Below are positions 23,917 to 30,183 of a stretch of DNA of 30,183 nucleotides, in pieces (the stretch's first letter is position 1; every line of letters begins with the position of its first letter). Where the stretch lies: assembly GCA_038258425.1 (NCBI GenBank), contig JBBSPV010000044.1:1-30183 (forward strand). Direction: 5' to 3'. The notes beneath the pieces are model-generated. The model was given only the letters and a program-made list of their open reading frames with translations. It did not search any database and was not told the origin of the DNA. Source of the stretch: DATLGB01 sp038258425. GTDB taxonomy: Bacteria; Actinomycetota; Thermoleophilia; Solirubrobacterales; Solirubrobacteraceae. The translations under genes were made by a program, and so were the position numbers.

Positions 23917-24513
23917 TCAGCGCTCGCCGCGGTGCTCCTCGGCGGTGATCGCGTAGCGCTCGTGGTCGCGCCAACGGCCGCCGATGAGCAGATAGCGCGG
24001 CGAAAAGCCCTCGAGCCGGAAGCCGGCGCCCTTCGCGAGCGCCGCGGAGGGGACGTTGCCCGGCTGGATGTTGGCCTCGATGCGGTGTAGGGCGAGCCTG
24101 CCGAAGGCGTGGTCGAGGACGAGCTGCATCGCGTCCCCCATGTAGCCCTGGTTCGCGTGCCGGGCGTGCCCGTAGTAGCCGAGGTACGCGCTCTGGAACG
24201 CGCCGCGGAAGATCTGCGAGATGGTGAACACGCCGGTGATGGCGGCGTCCTCGGTCCGGCACGCGAGCAGGGTGACGACGTCCTCGCGGCGGGCGCGAGC
24301 GACCAGGTCGTCGAACTGGTCGCGCCGCTCGGGCGGGTAGACCCAGGGGTGGTGCAGGTCGCGGCTCTCGCGGACGAGCTCGAGGAACTCGCCGCGGTCG
24401 GTGTAGTCGACCTCGCGCAGGGTCACGCGCTGGTCGGTCGCCACGGGTCGGGAGGCCGCCGGCTCCGTGCGGGCGGCGGCGCGGCGGACACGGTTGAGCA
24501 TCGCGCCCGCCAC
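23917..24513 (-). CDS. GNAT acetyltransferase, RimJ-like
   Basis: A 198-residue GCN5-related N-acetyltransferase of the RimJ/RimL type. The core runs from VTLREVDYTDRGEFLELV through ITGVFTISQIFRGAFQSAYLGYYG to the acetyl-CoA-binding region (HANQGYMGDAMQLVLDHAF), then HRIEANIQPGNVPSAALAKGAGFRLEG and RWRDHERYAIT. These are standard for the group. The acceptor may be a protein N-terminus, such as that of a ribosomal protein, but this is not certain. The first 30 residues are an Arg/Ala-rich extension. The start is GTG 24513, with GGAG four bases upstream, 12 bp after the flippase stop; ATG 24501 is an alternative. Co-transcription with the flippase gene is likely. Confidence 0.88.
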   Translation of the reverse strand: MAGAMLNRVRRAAARTEPAASRPVATDQRVTLREVDYTDRGEFLELVRESRDLHHPWVYPPERRDQFDDLVARARREDVVTLLACRTEDAAITGVFTISQIFRGAFQSAYLGYYGHARHANQGYMGDAMQLVLDHAFGRLALHRIEANIQPGNVPSAALAKGAGFRLEGFSPRYLLIGGRWRDHERYAITAEEHRGER

Positions 24514-24525
24514 GGTACTCCGCCG

Positions 24526-25830
24526 TCAGATCCCGAGCTCGGATCCAGCGCGCTCATCTCGGCGGGTGCGGGCCGCGACCGTGAGGAGGGCGATGGCCCC
24601 CACGGCCTGGACGAGCAGCACCCGACCGGCGAAGTCCTCCAGCGAGTCGGCTCCGATGAGCACGATCGGCTCCGCGATCGCCACGGCGGCGAGCAGGCCG
24701 ACGAACGCGCGCCGGTGCAGTCCGAGGAGGAACTGGACGGCGACGTAGGCGAAGGCGAGCAGAGCGAACGCGACGCCGAGCGGAAGCAAGGCCACGCCGC
24801 CCGAGCCGTACTGCGCCCCGAAGGCCAATCGCAGGATGGTGCTCGGGAAGAGCGCGAAGGCCACGAGGGCCGGGACGGCGAGCGCTGCGATCAGCGCGAG
24901 GGCCCGCCACAGCACCTGCCGGGGATCCAGACCGGCCGCCGCGCGCCGGGTCGCCTCCGGCAGCACCCACAGTCCGACGCCGATCGCGACGAAGACGATG
25001 AACTTCGCCGCCACCGTCGTCGCGGCGTAGACGCCCGCCGTGTCGGAGTCGAGCGCGTGCCGAGCGAGGATGACGTCGACGTTCTGCAGCGCCGCGACGA
25101 GCACGAGGCCGACGGTCGGCACCGCCGCCGTGCGGGCCAGGGCGTGCAGCGGGTGCGGGGCGGACGCCATCGCGGGCGGCCCCAGCCGGCGGGCCAGATC
25201 GCGATGGAGACCGAGCGCCATCACCGCATAGGTGGCGAGCAGACCGAGATAGGCGCCCGTGACGTCGAGGGCGAGGGCCGCCAGCACGAGCGATCCGGCG
25301 ATCCGCCCGGCACCCTCGAACGCGAGTGACGCGGCCACCGGTCGATAGGCGCCGGCGGCCTGCAACAGGCCCCGCTGGACGCACACGAGCAGCCACATCC
25401 CCGCGGTGACCGGCACCGCGGCGGCCGCCCACACCTCGTCGACGTTCACGAGCGCGGCGAGCGGCACTCGCGCCAGCGCGGACAGCACCGCGATGGCGAA
25501 GAGGCCGAGCAGCAGGTGTCGGGTCCAGCGGCGCAGCGTTGCGGCCAGCTCACCGCCCGCTCCGAGCCGGCCCAGGGTGCCCTGCCGGGCCGCGGCGACC
25601 TGCAGCGCCGCGCCCGGCACCAGCATGATGACGGTGAAGTTGACCAACGCGGCCAACGCGCCGTAGCCGTCCGTGCCGAGGATGCGGGTGAAGATGACGG
25701 TGAAGACGACCGCCATGCCCTGCTGCGCGATCGTGGCCGCCGCGAGGCCGGCGGCGGGAGCGGCGTCCGACCGGCGCAGGGACGCCGCCCGCGCGCGCAG
25801 CGTCGGCGCGACAGTCGGGGTCGCCTCCAT
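24526..25830 (-). CDS. Oligosaccharide flippase-like membrane protein
   Basis: A 434-residue integral membrane protein with about 12 hydrophobic helices, of the MOP superfamily (polysaccharide/lipid-linked oligosaccharide flippase, Wzx-like). The N-terminus reads LAAATIAQQGMAVVFTVIFTRILGTDGYGALAALVNF, the typical first helices of this family. The central part has LVAALQNVDVILARHALDSDTAGVYAATTVAAKFI, a well conserved block. It should move lipid-linked glycans across the membrane. No glycosyltransferases are visible nearby, so its substrate cannot be inferred. The ATG at 25830 has TACGGT 6 bases upstream on the minus strand, consistent with a leaderless transcript. It is divergent from tsaE over 38 bp. 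Confidence 0.88.
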   Translation of the reverse strand: MEATPTVAPTLRARAASLRRSDAAPAAGLAAATIAQQGMAVVFTVIFTRILGTDGYGALAALVNFTVIMLVPGAALQVAAARQGTLGRLGAGGELAATLRRWTRHLLLGLFAIAVLSALARVPLAALVNVDEVWAAAAVPVTAGMWLLVCVQRGLLQAAGAYRPVAASLAFEGAGRIAGSLVLAALALDVTGAYLGLLATYAVMALGLHRDLARRLGPPAMASAPHPLHALARTAAVPTVGLVLVAALQNVDVILARHALDSDTAGVYAATTVAAKFIVFVAIGVGLWVLPEATRRAAAGLDPRQVLWRALALIAALAVPALVAFALFPSTILRLAFGAQYGSGGVALLPLGVAFALLAFAYVAVQFLLGLHRRAFVGLLAAVAIAEPIVLIGADSLEDFAGRVLLVQAVGAIALLTVAARTRRDERAGSELGI

Positions 25831-25836
25831 GGCGCG

Positions 25837-25842
25837 ACCGTA
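25837..25842 (-). promoter_or_regulatory. Putative -10 element (TACGGT) of the flippase gene
   Basis: On the minus strand TACGGT ends 6 bases before the ATG at 25830. It is only 12 bases from the opposing tsaE hexamer, so the two promoters overlap and may exclude each other. Confidence 0.4.
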
Positions 25843-25854
25843 GCCGACGCGCCC

Positions 25855-25860
25855 TACCGT
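25855..25860 (+). promoter_or_regulatory. Putative -10 element (TACCGT) of the tsa operon
   Basis: TACCGT ends 8 bases before the tsaE ATG at 25869, the leaderless pattern seen elsewhere in this window. Its -35 region would lie inside the start of the flippase gene. Confidence 0.45.
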
Positions 25861-25868
25861 TCGCGCCG

Positions 25869-26321
25869 ATGCCCGGGATGCAGCGGTACGGGACGGCCTC
25901 GGCCGCGGAGACGGAGGCGCTCGGCGCCCGTCTGGCGGCGACCCTGGCCCCCGGGGACGTCGTGCTCGTCTCGGGCGAGCTCGGCGCGGGCAAGACGACC
26001 TTCGTGCGCGGCGCGCTGCGGGCGCTCGGGGTGACGGAGCCGGTGACGAGCCCGACCTTCGTCGTCGGCCGCCTGTACGCCGGTGCCGGCGGACCGGCCG
26101 CCCACCTCGACCTCTATCGCCTCGCCGGGCTCGACGACGAGGACCCGGGGCTGCTGGACCCGTACTTCGGGCCGCAAGTCGTCTCCTTCGTGGAGTGGCC
26201 CGAGCAGGCGCACGACGACGGGCTGGCGGCCGGGGGGCGGCCGGTCGCCCACCGCGTGCGGCTCGAGCACGCCGGCGGCGACGCGCGGACCCTGTCTTGG
26301 GGTGGCGGAGGCCGCGCGTGA
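25869..26321 (+). CDS. tsaE: tRNA t6A modification ATPase TsaE
   Basis: A 150-residue P-loop ATPase that assists TsaB and TsaD in making threonylcarbamoyladenosine at position 37 of ANN-decoding tRNAs. Walker A is GELGAGKT at 36-43. The switch motif is VTSPTFVVGRLYAG, followed by HLDLYRLAG and a Glu/Trp pair in VSFVEWPEQA; all are family features. The start ATG has a -10 hexamer 8 bases upstream. The Gly-rich tail (TLSWGGGGRA) is variable. It begins a five-gene run on the plus strand, with 61 bp before tsaB. Confidence 0.93.
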   Translation: MPGMQRYGTASAAETEALGARLAATLAPGDVVLVSGELGAGKTTFVRGALRALGVTEPVTSPTFVVGRLYAGAGGPAAHLDLYRLAGLDDEDPGLLDPYFGPQVVSFVEWPEQAHDDGLAAGGRPVAHRVRLEHAGGDARTLSWGGGGRA

Positions 26322-26382
26322 CGGCTCGCGCGCTCGCGAACCAGCCGCGTCGGCCGGAGGCGGGCCCCCTGGGGTCATCCGC

Positions 26383-27063
26383 GTGGTCGTCCTAGGGCTG
26401 GACACCGCGACGCGGGCCACCGCGGCCGCCGTCCTGCTCCACGACGGGCGAGCCGTCGAGTGCCGCGACGACCCGGAGCCGGGCGCGCGCCCGGCCCACG
26501 CCGCCCGGCTGCTGGAGCTCGTCGAGGCGGCGCTCGCCGAGGCCGGGCTCGGCTGGAACGGCGTCGACCGCCTGGCCGTCGGCGTCGGGCCGGGCGGCTT
26601 CACCGGCCTGCGCATCGGCCTGGCCACCGCGCGCGGGCTGGCCCAGGCGCGCGGGCTCGAGCTCGTCGGCGTCGGCTCGCTGCACGCGCTGGCGGCCCCG
26701 TCCGCCGCCGAGCACGACGGCCCGGTCCTCGGCGTCCTCGACGCCCGCCGCGGCGAGGGCTTCGCCGCGGCCTGGCGCGGGGCAGAGGAGATCCTCGCCC
26801 CCGTCGCCCTCGGGCCAGAGGCGCTCGGCGCGGCGGCCGCCGCGCTGGGCGCGGGCGTGCGGGCGGTCGGCGACGGCGCGGTAGCCTTCCGGGCCGTGCT
26901 GGAAGCGGCCGGAGCGGTGGTCGGAGCGGACGGCTCGCCCGCCCACCGCCTGCATGCCGCGGCCGTCTGCCGGCTCGGCATGGCGGCCGCGCCCGCCGAC
27001 CGAGACGGGCTCCTGCCCGACTACCGGCGCGACCCCGACGCCGTCGCCCGCCGCGCGCCGTGA
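26383..27063 (+). CDS. tsaB: tRNA t6A complex subunit TsaB (YeaZ)
   Basis: A 226-residue ASKHA-fold protein that dimerises with TsaD for t6A synthesis. The opening VVLGLDTATRATAAAV and the block VGVGPGGFTGLRIGLATARGLA are diagnostic. VLGVLDARRGEGFAAAW follows, and the C-terminus has the usual PDYRRDPDAV. The start is a GTG at 26383, placed just before the first beta strand; upstream residues in the same frame are a shadow of tsaE. The ribosome binding site is weak. Its TGA overlaps the GTG of rimI (GTGA), so the two are coupled. Confidence 0.92.
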   Translation: MVVLGLDTATRATAAAVLLHDGRAVECRDDPEPGARPAHAARLLELVEAALAEAGLGWNGVDRLAVGVGPGGFTGLRIGLATARGLAQARGLELVGVGSLHALAAPSAAEHDGPVLGVLDARRGEGFAAAWRGAEEILAPVALGPEALGAAAAALGAGVRAVGDGAVAFRAVLEAAGAVVGADGSPAHRLHAAAVCRLGMAAAPADRDGLLPDYRRDPDAVARRAP

Positions 27064-27575
27064 CCGAGCCCACCCTCCGCCGCCTGACCTACGCCGACCT
27101 GCCCTCGGTGGTCGCCATCGAGCGCCGCGCCTTCCCGGCTCCCTGGTCGCTCGCGATGTTCGTGCTCGAGCTCGGCAAGCCGGGCGGCGTCTGCCTCGTG
27201 GCCACGGAGGGCGAGCGGGTGGTCGGCTACTGCATCTGCTCGCGCTTCCACGACGTCTGGCACCTGATGGACATCGCCGTGGACCCCGGGCGCCGCCGCC
27301 GGGGCGTCGCCACGGCGCTCGTCCGCGGCCTGCTGGAGCGCCTGCCGACCCCGGAGGACCAGATCACGCTCGAGGTCCGCCGCTCCAACCACGGAGCGCA
27401 GGACCTCTACGTCGGCTTCGGCTTCAAGCCCGCCGGCGTCCGCCGCCGCTACTACGCCGACAACGGCGAGGACGCGGTCATCATGTGGCGCACGCCCGGC
27501 TCCCTCCAGGGCCGCCTCGACGACACGGGGGTCTCCGCCCCCCTCGCCGCCCAGAGGGCGGCTCCCCCTGGGTGA
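27060..27575 (+). CDS. rimI: Ribosomal protein N-acetyltransferase RimI
   Basis: A 171-residue GNAT enzyme that acetylates the N-terminus of ribosomal protein S18 in other bacteria. Typical features are LPSVVAIERRAFPAPWS, WHLMDIAVDPGRRRRGVATALV (the acetyl-CoA binding loop), LEVRRSNHGAQDLYVGFGFKPAGVRRRYY and EDAVIMWR. The GTG start is within the tsaB stop (GTGA). The last 25 residues (GSLQGRLDDTGVSAPLAAQRAAPPG) extend beyond the fold and overlap the tsaD start in the same GTGA way. Location between tsaB and tsaD is a very common bacterial arrangement. Confidence 0.92.
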   Translation: MTEPTLRRLTYADLPSVVAIERRAFPAPWSLAMFVLELGKPGGVCLVATEGERVVGYCICSRFHDVWHLMDIAVDPGRRRRGVATALVRGLLERLPTPEDQITLEVRRSNHGAQDLYVGFGFKPAGVRRRYYADNGEDAVIMWRTPGSLQGRLDDTGVSAPLAAQRAAPPG

Positions 27576-28582
27576 CAGACCGGCCGTTGATCCTCGCCCT
27601 CGAGACGTCCTGCGACGACACCTGCGCGGCCGTCGTCACCGCGGACGGGCACGTCCGCGCCAACGTCATCTCCTCCCCGGGCGTTCACGACCGCTTCGGC
27701 GGCGTCGTGCCCGAGATCGCCTCGCGCCACCACCTCGAGCTCGTCAACGCCGTGGTCGACGACGCGCTGGCCACCGCGGCGATCACCCTCGACGACGTCG
27801 ACCTCGTCGCCGTGACGCAGGGGCCCGGGCTCGTGGGCGCGCTCCTCGTGGGGGTCGCGACCGCCAAGGCGCTCGCCGCCGCCCGGCGGCTGCCGCTGGC
27901 GCCCGTGGACCACCTGCAGGGCCACGTGGCGGCGAACTACCTGCACACGGGGACTGGCGCGCCCGTCGAGCCCCCCTTCCTGTGCCTGATCGCCTCGGGG
28001 GGCCACACGCTCCTGCGGCGGGTCGACGGCCACGCGAGCTCGGCGACGCTCGGCCGGACCCTCGACGACGCGGCGGGGGAGGCGTTCGACAAGGGCGCGC
28101 GGCTCCTCGGCCTCGGCTACCCGGGCGGCCCGGCGCTCTCCCGCCTCGCGCGGGACGGTGACGCGGCGGCCTTCGCCTTCCCCACCGGCGCGGGCGTCAG
28201 CGGCCTGGACTCCTCCTTCGCCGGGCTCAAGACGGCCCTGTTGTACGCGACGCGCGACCTCGGGGACGCCGGCACCCGCGAGCGCGCCGCCGACCTCGCC
28301 GCGTCCTACGAGCACGCGATCGTCGAGGCCCTGCTGGAGCGCGTGCGCCGAGGGATCGAGGCCACGGGCCTGCGGCGCGTCGCCCTCGGTGGCGGGGTGG
28401 CGGCCAACCGCCTGCTGCGCGAGCGGGCCGGCGCGCTGGGCGCCGAGGTGCACATCCCGCCCGCGGCGCTGTGCACGGACAACGCCGCGATGATCGCCTC
28501 CGCGGCGCGCTGGGTGGCGCCCGTCGCCTTTCCCGGCTACCTCGGGCTGGACGCCTACGCGACGCGCCGGTCCGCGGCGTGA
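27572..28582 (+). CDS. tsaD: tRNA threonylcarbamoyltransferase TsaD
   Basis: A 336-residue catalytic subunit of the t6A complex, transferring the threonylcarbamoyl group from its AMP adduct to A37 of tRNA. The sequence is complete: ILALETSCDDTCAAV, RFGGVVPEIASRHH, VTQGPGLVGALLVG, the metal-binding VDHLQGHVAANYL (H114 and H118), LIASGGHTLL, LDDAAGEAFDKGARLLGLGYPGG, LGGGVAANRLLR and CTDNAAMIA with the third ligand Asp at about 303. GTG start within the rimI stop. Its own stop overlaps the GTG of the next gene. TsaC/Sua5, needed to make the intermediate, is not in this window. Confidence 0.96.
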   Translation: MTDRPLILALETSCDDTCAAVVTADGHVRANVISSPGVHDRFGGVVPEIASRHHLELVNAVVDDALATAAITLDDVDLVAVTQGPGLVGALLVGVATAKALAAARRLPLAPVDHLQGHVAANYLHTGTGAPVEPPFLCLIASGGHTLLRRVDGHASSATLGRTLDDAAGEAFDKGARLLGLGYPGGPALSRLARDGDAAAFAFPTGAGVSGLDSSFAGLKTALLYATRDLGDAGTRERAADLAASYEHAIVEALLERVRRGIEATGLRRVALGGGVAANRLLRERAGALGAEVHIPPAALCTDNAAMIASAARWVAPVAFPGYLGLDAYATRRSAA

Positions 28583-30183
28583 GACGCCGGCTCGCGGCGC
28601 TGCCCCGCCGCGTCGTCGTGCTCGCGGCGGCGCTGACGGTGCTGGCGGTCGGGCTGCTCGTCGCCTTCCTCGCCGCGGGCGGCGGTCCCGGCGGCGTGTA
28701 CGGCGCCGCCGTGGCCGACCCGGTCCCCTACGACGGCCGCTCCCCGGCCCAGCCCGCCACCGGCCGGGAACGGGTGCTCGTCGAGCTGCCGCGCCCTGCC
28801 CTCGGGGAGCTGAAGGGGCTGGGCTCCATGGACGGTGCCGAGCAACGCGCGTACGTGCGCTCCCTGGAGCAGGAGGCCGCGGCGCTGGTCTCCGCCCTGC
28901 GCGCCCGCGGGGTCCAGCTGCGCGACGTCGTGACCTTCACACGCGCCTGGCACGGCTTCGCCGCAACCGTGCGCCCGCGCGACCGCCCCGGCCTGGAGAG
29001 CCTCGGGGTCCGCGTGCGGCCGGACCGGCGGCTGTTCCCGGCCCTGTCGGCGCCCGTGCCGGTCGCCGCCGAGGCGCCCGCCGCCCCGCCGGCGCCGCCG
29101 CGCGGGGCTCCGGCGGTCAGCCTGCTGGCCGGCGGTGTGGCGGACGTCCGGGGCGGATACGACGCCGTCGGTCGTGACACGGATCCGGCTCCCGCCCGCG
29201 GCGAGACGGGGGGCGAGCCGCTCGCCGCCGAGCTGCGGGCGCGCGGCGCGCGCGTGCGGGTCGTTCGGGTCAGCGGCGTGCGCCGCGACGACGGCCTCAC
29301 CGTGCCCGAGGAGCACGGGACGACCGACCAGCTGCTCGACGGGCTCGAGCACGTCGTCGATCCGGACGCCGACGGCGACACCGCCGACCACGACGACGTC
29401 GCGCTCGTGGGCGTGAGCTCGCCGTACGCGGGGTTCGCCGACGCGCCGGAGGCCCAGGCCCTGCGCGGCGCGGCCCGGATCGGCACCCTGACCGTCGCCT
29501 GCGGCGGCCACGAGGGGCCGGGCACGGCGGCGGTGGGCACGATCGGCTCGCCCGGCGCCGCCGCCGCCGCGCTCACCGTCGGGCCGCTCGGGGACCCGGC
29601 CGCGGTGGCCCGGACGACGCTGCGTGTCGGCGACGTCACCGTCCAGGGCGCGGCCATCCTCGCCGGGGCGCCTCCGCGCCGGCCCCTGCGCAGCGGGGGG
29701 CCGGTCGAGGCGGACACGCCGGACGCGTTGCTGCGGCGCGGTTCGCCGGCCCTGCAGGGCCGCCTCGCGGTCGTCCAGGCCGGGGCCAATCCCTCCGCCC
29801 AGGCCGCCGCGGCCGCGGCCGCGGGGGCGGCCGCCGGCCTGCTCGCCCGGCCCGACGAGAGCCGGCCGCTGCCCGCCATGCCCGCCGGCCGGGTCCCGGT
29901 GCCGGTGCTCGGCGTCACGGGCGCCGGCGCCCGGGCGGTGCTCGAGCTCGACGGGGACGAGCCCGCCCGCGTGCGCGGGCTCACGGTGCCGCGCGCCCGG
30001 ACGAACCTGCCCTTCGGCACCCGCCGGCCGTCGCCGGTCGCCTCCCGGGGGCCGACCTTCGAGGGGGCGGCCAAGCCCGAGCTCTCGCGGCCGGCCAGCG
30101 TCAGCGCGGGCGGGCGCCGCGTGGCCGGCGCCGCGGGCGCCGCCGCCCCTGTCGCGGTGGCCGCGGCCCGGCTGGCCGGCGCC
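28579..30183 (+). CDS. Subtilase-like (S8) exported protein lacking the catalytic residues; 3' end outside window
   Basis: At least 535 residues, running off the window. An N-terminal hydrophobic segment (VVVLAAALTVLAVGLLVAFLAAG) is a signal or anchor. A propeptide-like I9 region follows at about 50-150 (ERVLVELPRPALGELKG, FTRAWHGFAATVRPRDRPGLESLGV). The subtilase fold is recognisable by GTTDQLLDGLEHVVDPDADGD, DVALVGVSSPYAGFADAPEAQAL, GTIGSPGAAAAALTVG and GPTFEGAAKPELSRPASV. A PA-like domain is inserted (LAVVQAGANPS to PVPVLGVTGAGA). The catalytic Asp motif (DTG/DSG) is replaced by SLLAGGVADVRGGYD near residue 179. No HGTH is found at the expected place, the oxyanion Asn is His (GGHEG, about 311), and Gly (about 520) stands where the Ser should be. 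GTG start within the tsaD stop. It may be a non-enzymatic pseudoprotease. Confidence 0.8.
   Translation, partial: MRRRLAALPRRVVVLAAALTVLAVGLLVAFLAAGGGPGGVYGAAVADPVPYDGRSPAQPATGRERVLVELPRPALGELKGLGSMDGAEQRAYVRSLEQEAAALVSALRARGVQLRDVVTFTRAWHGFAATVRPRDRPGLESLGVRVRPDRRLFPALSAPVPVAAEAPAAPPAPPRGAPAVSLLAGGVADVRGGYDAVGRDTDPAPARGETGGEPLAAELRARGARVRVVRVSGVRRDDGLTVPEEHGTTDQLLDGLEHVVDPDADGDTADHDDVALVGVSSPYAGFADAPEAQALRGAARIGTLTVACGGHEGPGTAAVGTIGSPGAAAAALTVGPLGDPAAVARTTLRVGDVTVQGAAILAGAPPRRPLRSGGPVEADTPDALLRRGSPALQGRLAVVQAGANPSAQAAAAAAAGAAAGLLARPDESRPLPAMPAGRVPVPVLGVTGAGARAVLELDGDEPARVRGLTVPRARTNLPFGTRRPSPVASRGPTFEGAAKPELSRPASVSAGGRRVAGAAGAAAPVAVAAARLAGA

Overview
The window is a densely packed, very GC-rich chromosomal segment. 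Codon third positions are almost all G or C. Gene content and order fit a high-GC actinobacterium, most likely class Thermoleophilia (Solirubrobacterales-like); this assignment is inference. I see no tRNA, rRNA, CRISPR array, insertion sequence or prophage. The one mobile entity is an intein.

Layout. 259-3247 (+): a MutY-type adenine glycosylase, a coiled-coil/Pro-Glu-rich protein and an M32 carboxypeptidase. 3204-5201 (-): FtsH. 5290-8202 (+): UvrA, preceded by a LexA/SOS-type palindrome. 8251-8631 (-): a small cupin, divergent from an ArsR regulator plus AHSA1-fusion pair (8712-9972, +) with an almost ideal promoter and an operator-like palindrome. 9995-10936 (-): a secreted LysM/lytic transglycosylase. 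11133-12885 (+): a hexapeptide acyltransferase and a methyltransferase. 12857-16394 (-): a large BTAD/AAA regulator with a coupled SRPBCC gene. 16456-21005 (-): a run of DUF2520-PanC fusion, PanB, DUF47, PiT phosphate permease and a small two-helix membrane protein. 21127-23900 (+): a family 4 uracil-DNA glycosylase interrupted by an intein, then a secreted phosphoesterase. 23917-25830 (-): a flippase and a GNAT acetyltransferase. 25869-30183 (+): tsaE, tsaB, rimI and tsaD for t6A tRNA modification, then a subtilase-like protein cut by the window edge.

How the genes work together. The tsa genes supply three of the proteins for N6-threonylcarbamoyladenosine on ANN-decoding tRNAs. PanB and PanC are two pantothenate enzymes, and the Rossmann/DUF2520 half of the PanC fusion is a candidate for the missing ketopantoate reductase step. 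DUF47 and PiT form a phosphate uptake module. MutY, UvrA and the uracil-DNA glycosylase are DNA repair proteins.

Most interesting points. (1) The uracil-DNA glycosylase carries an intein of about 355 residues with LAGLIDADG motifs, inserted exactly at a predicted iron-sulfur ligand cysteine. (2) The same protein ends in a Pro/Glu/Ala tail finishing in QLGLF, a good match to the bacterial sliding-clamp motif. (3) The subtilase-like protein coupled to tsaD appears to lack the catalytic Asp, His and Ser and the oxyanion Asn. (4) About ten gene starts have a TANNNT hexamer 6-8 bases before the start codon, which suggests widespread leaderless transcription and was used to choose several starts.
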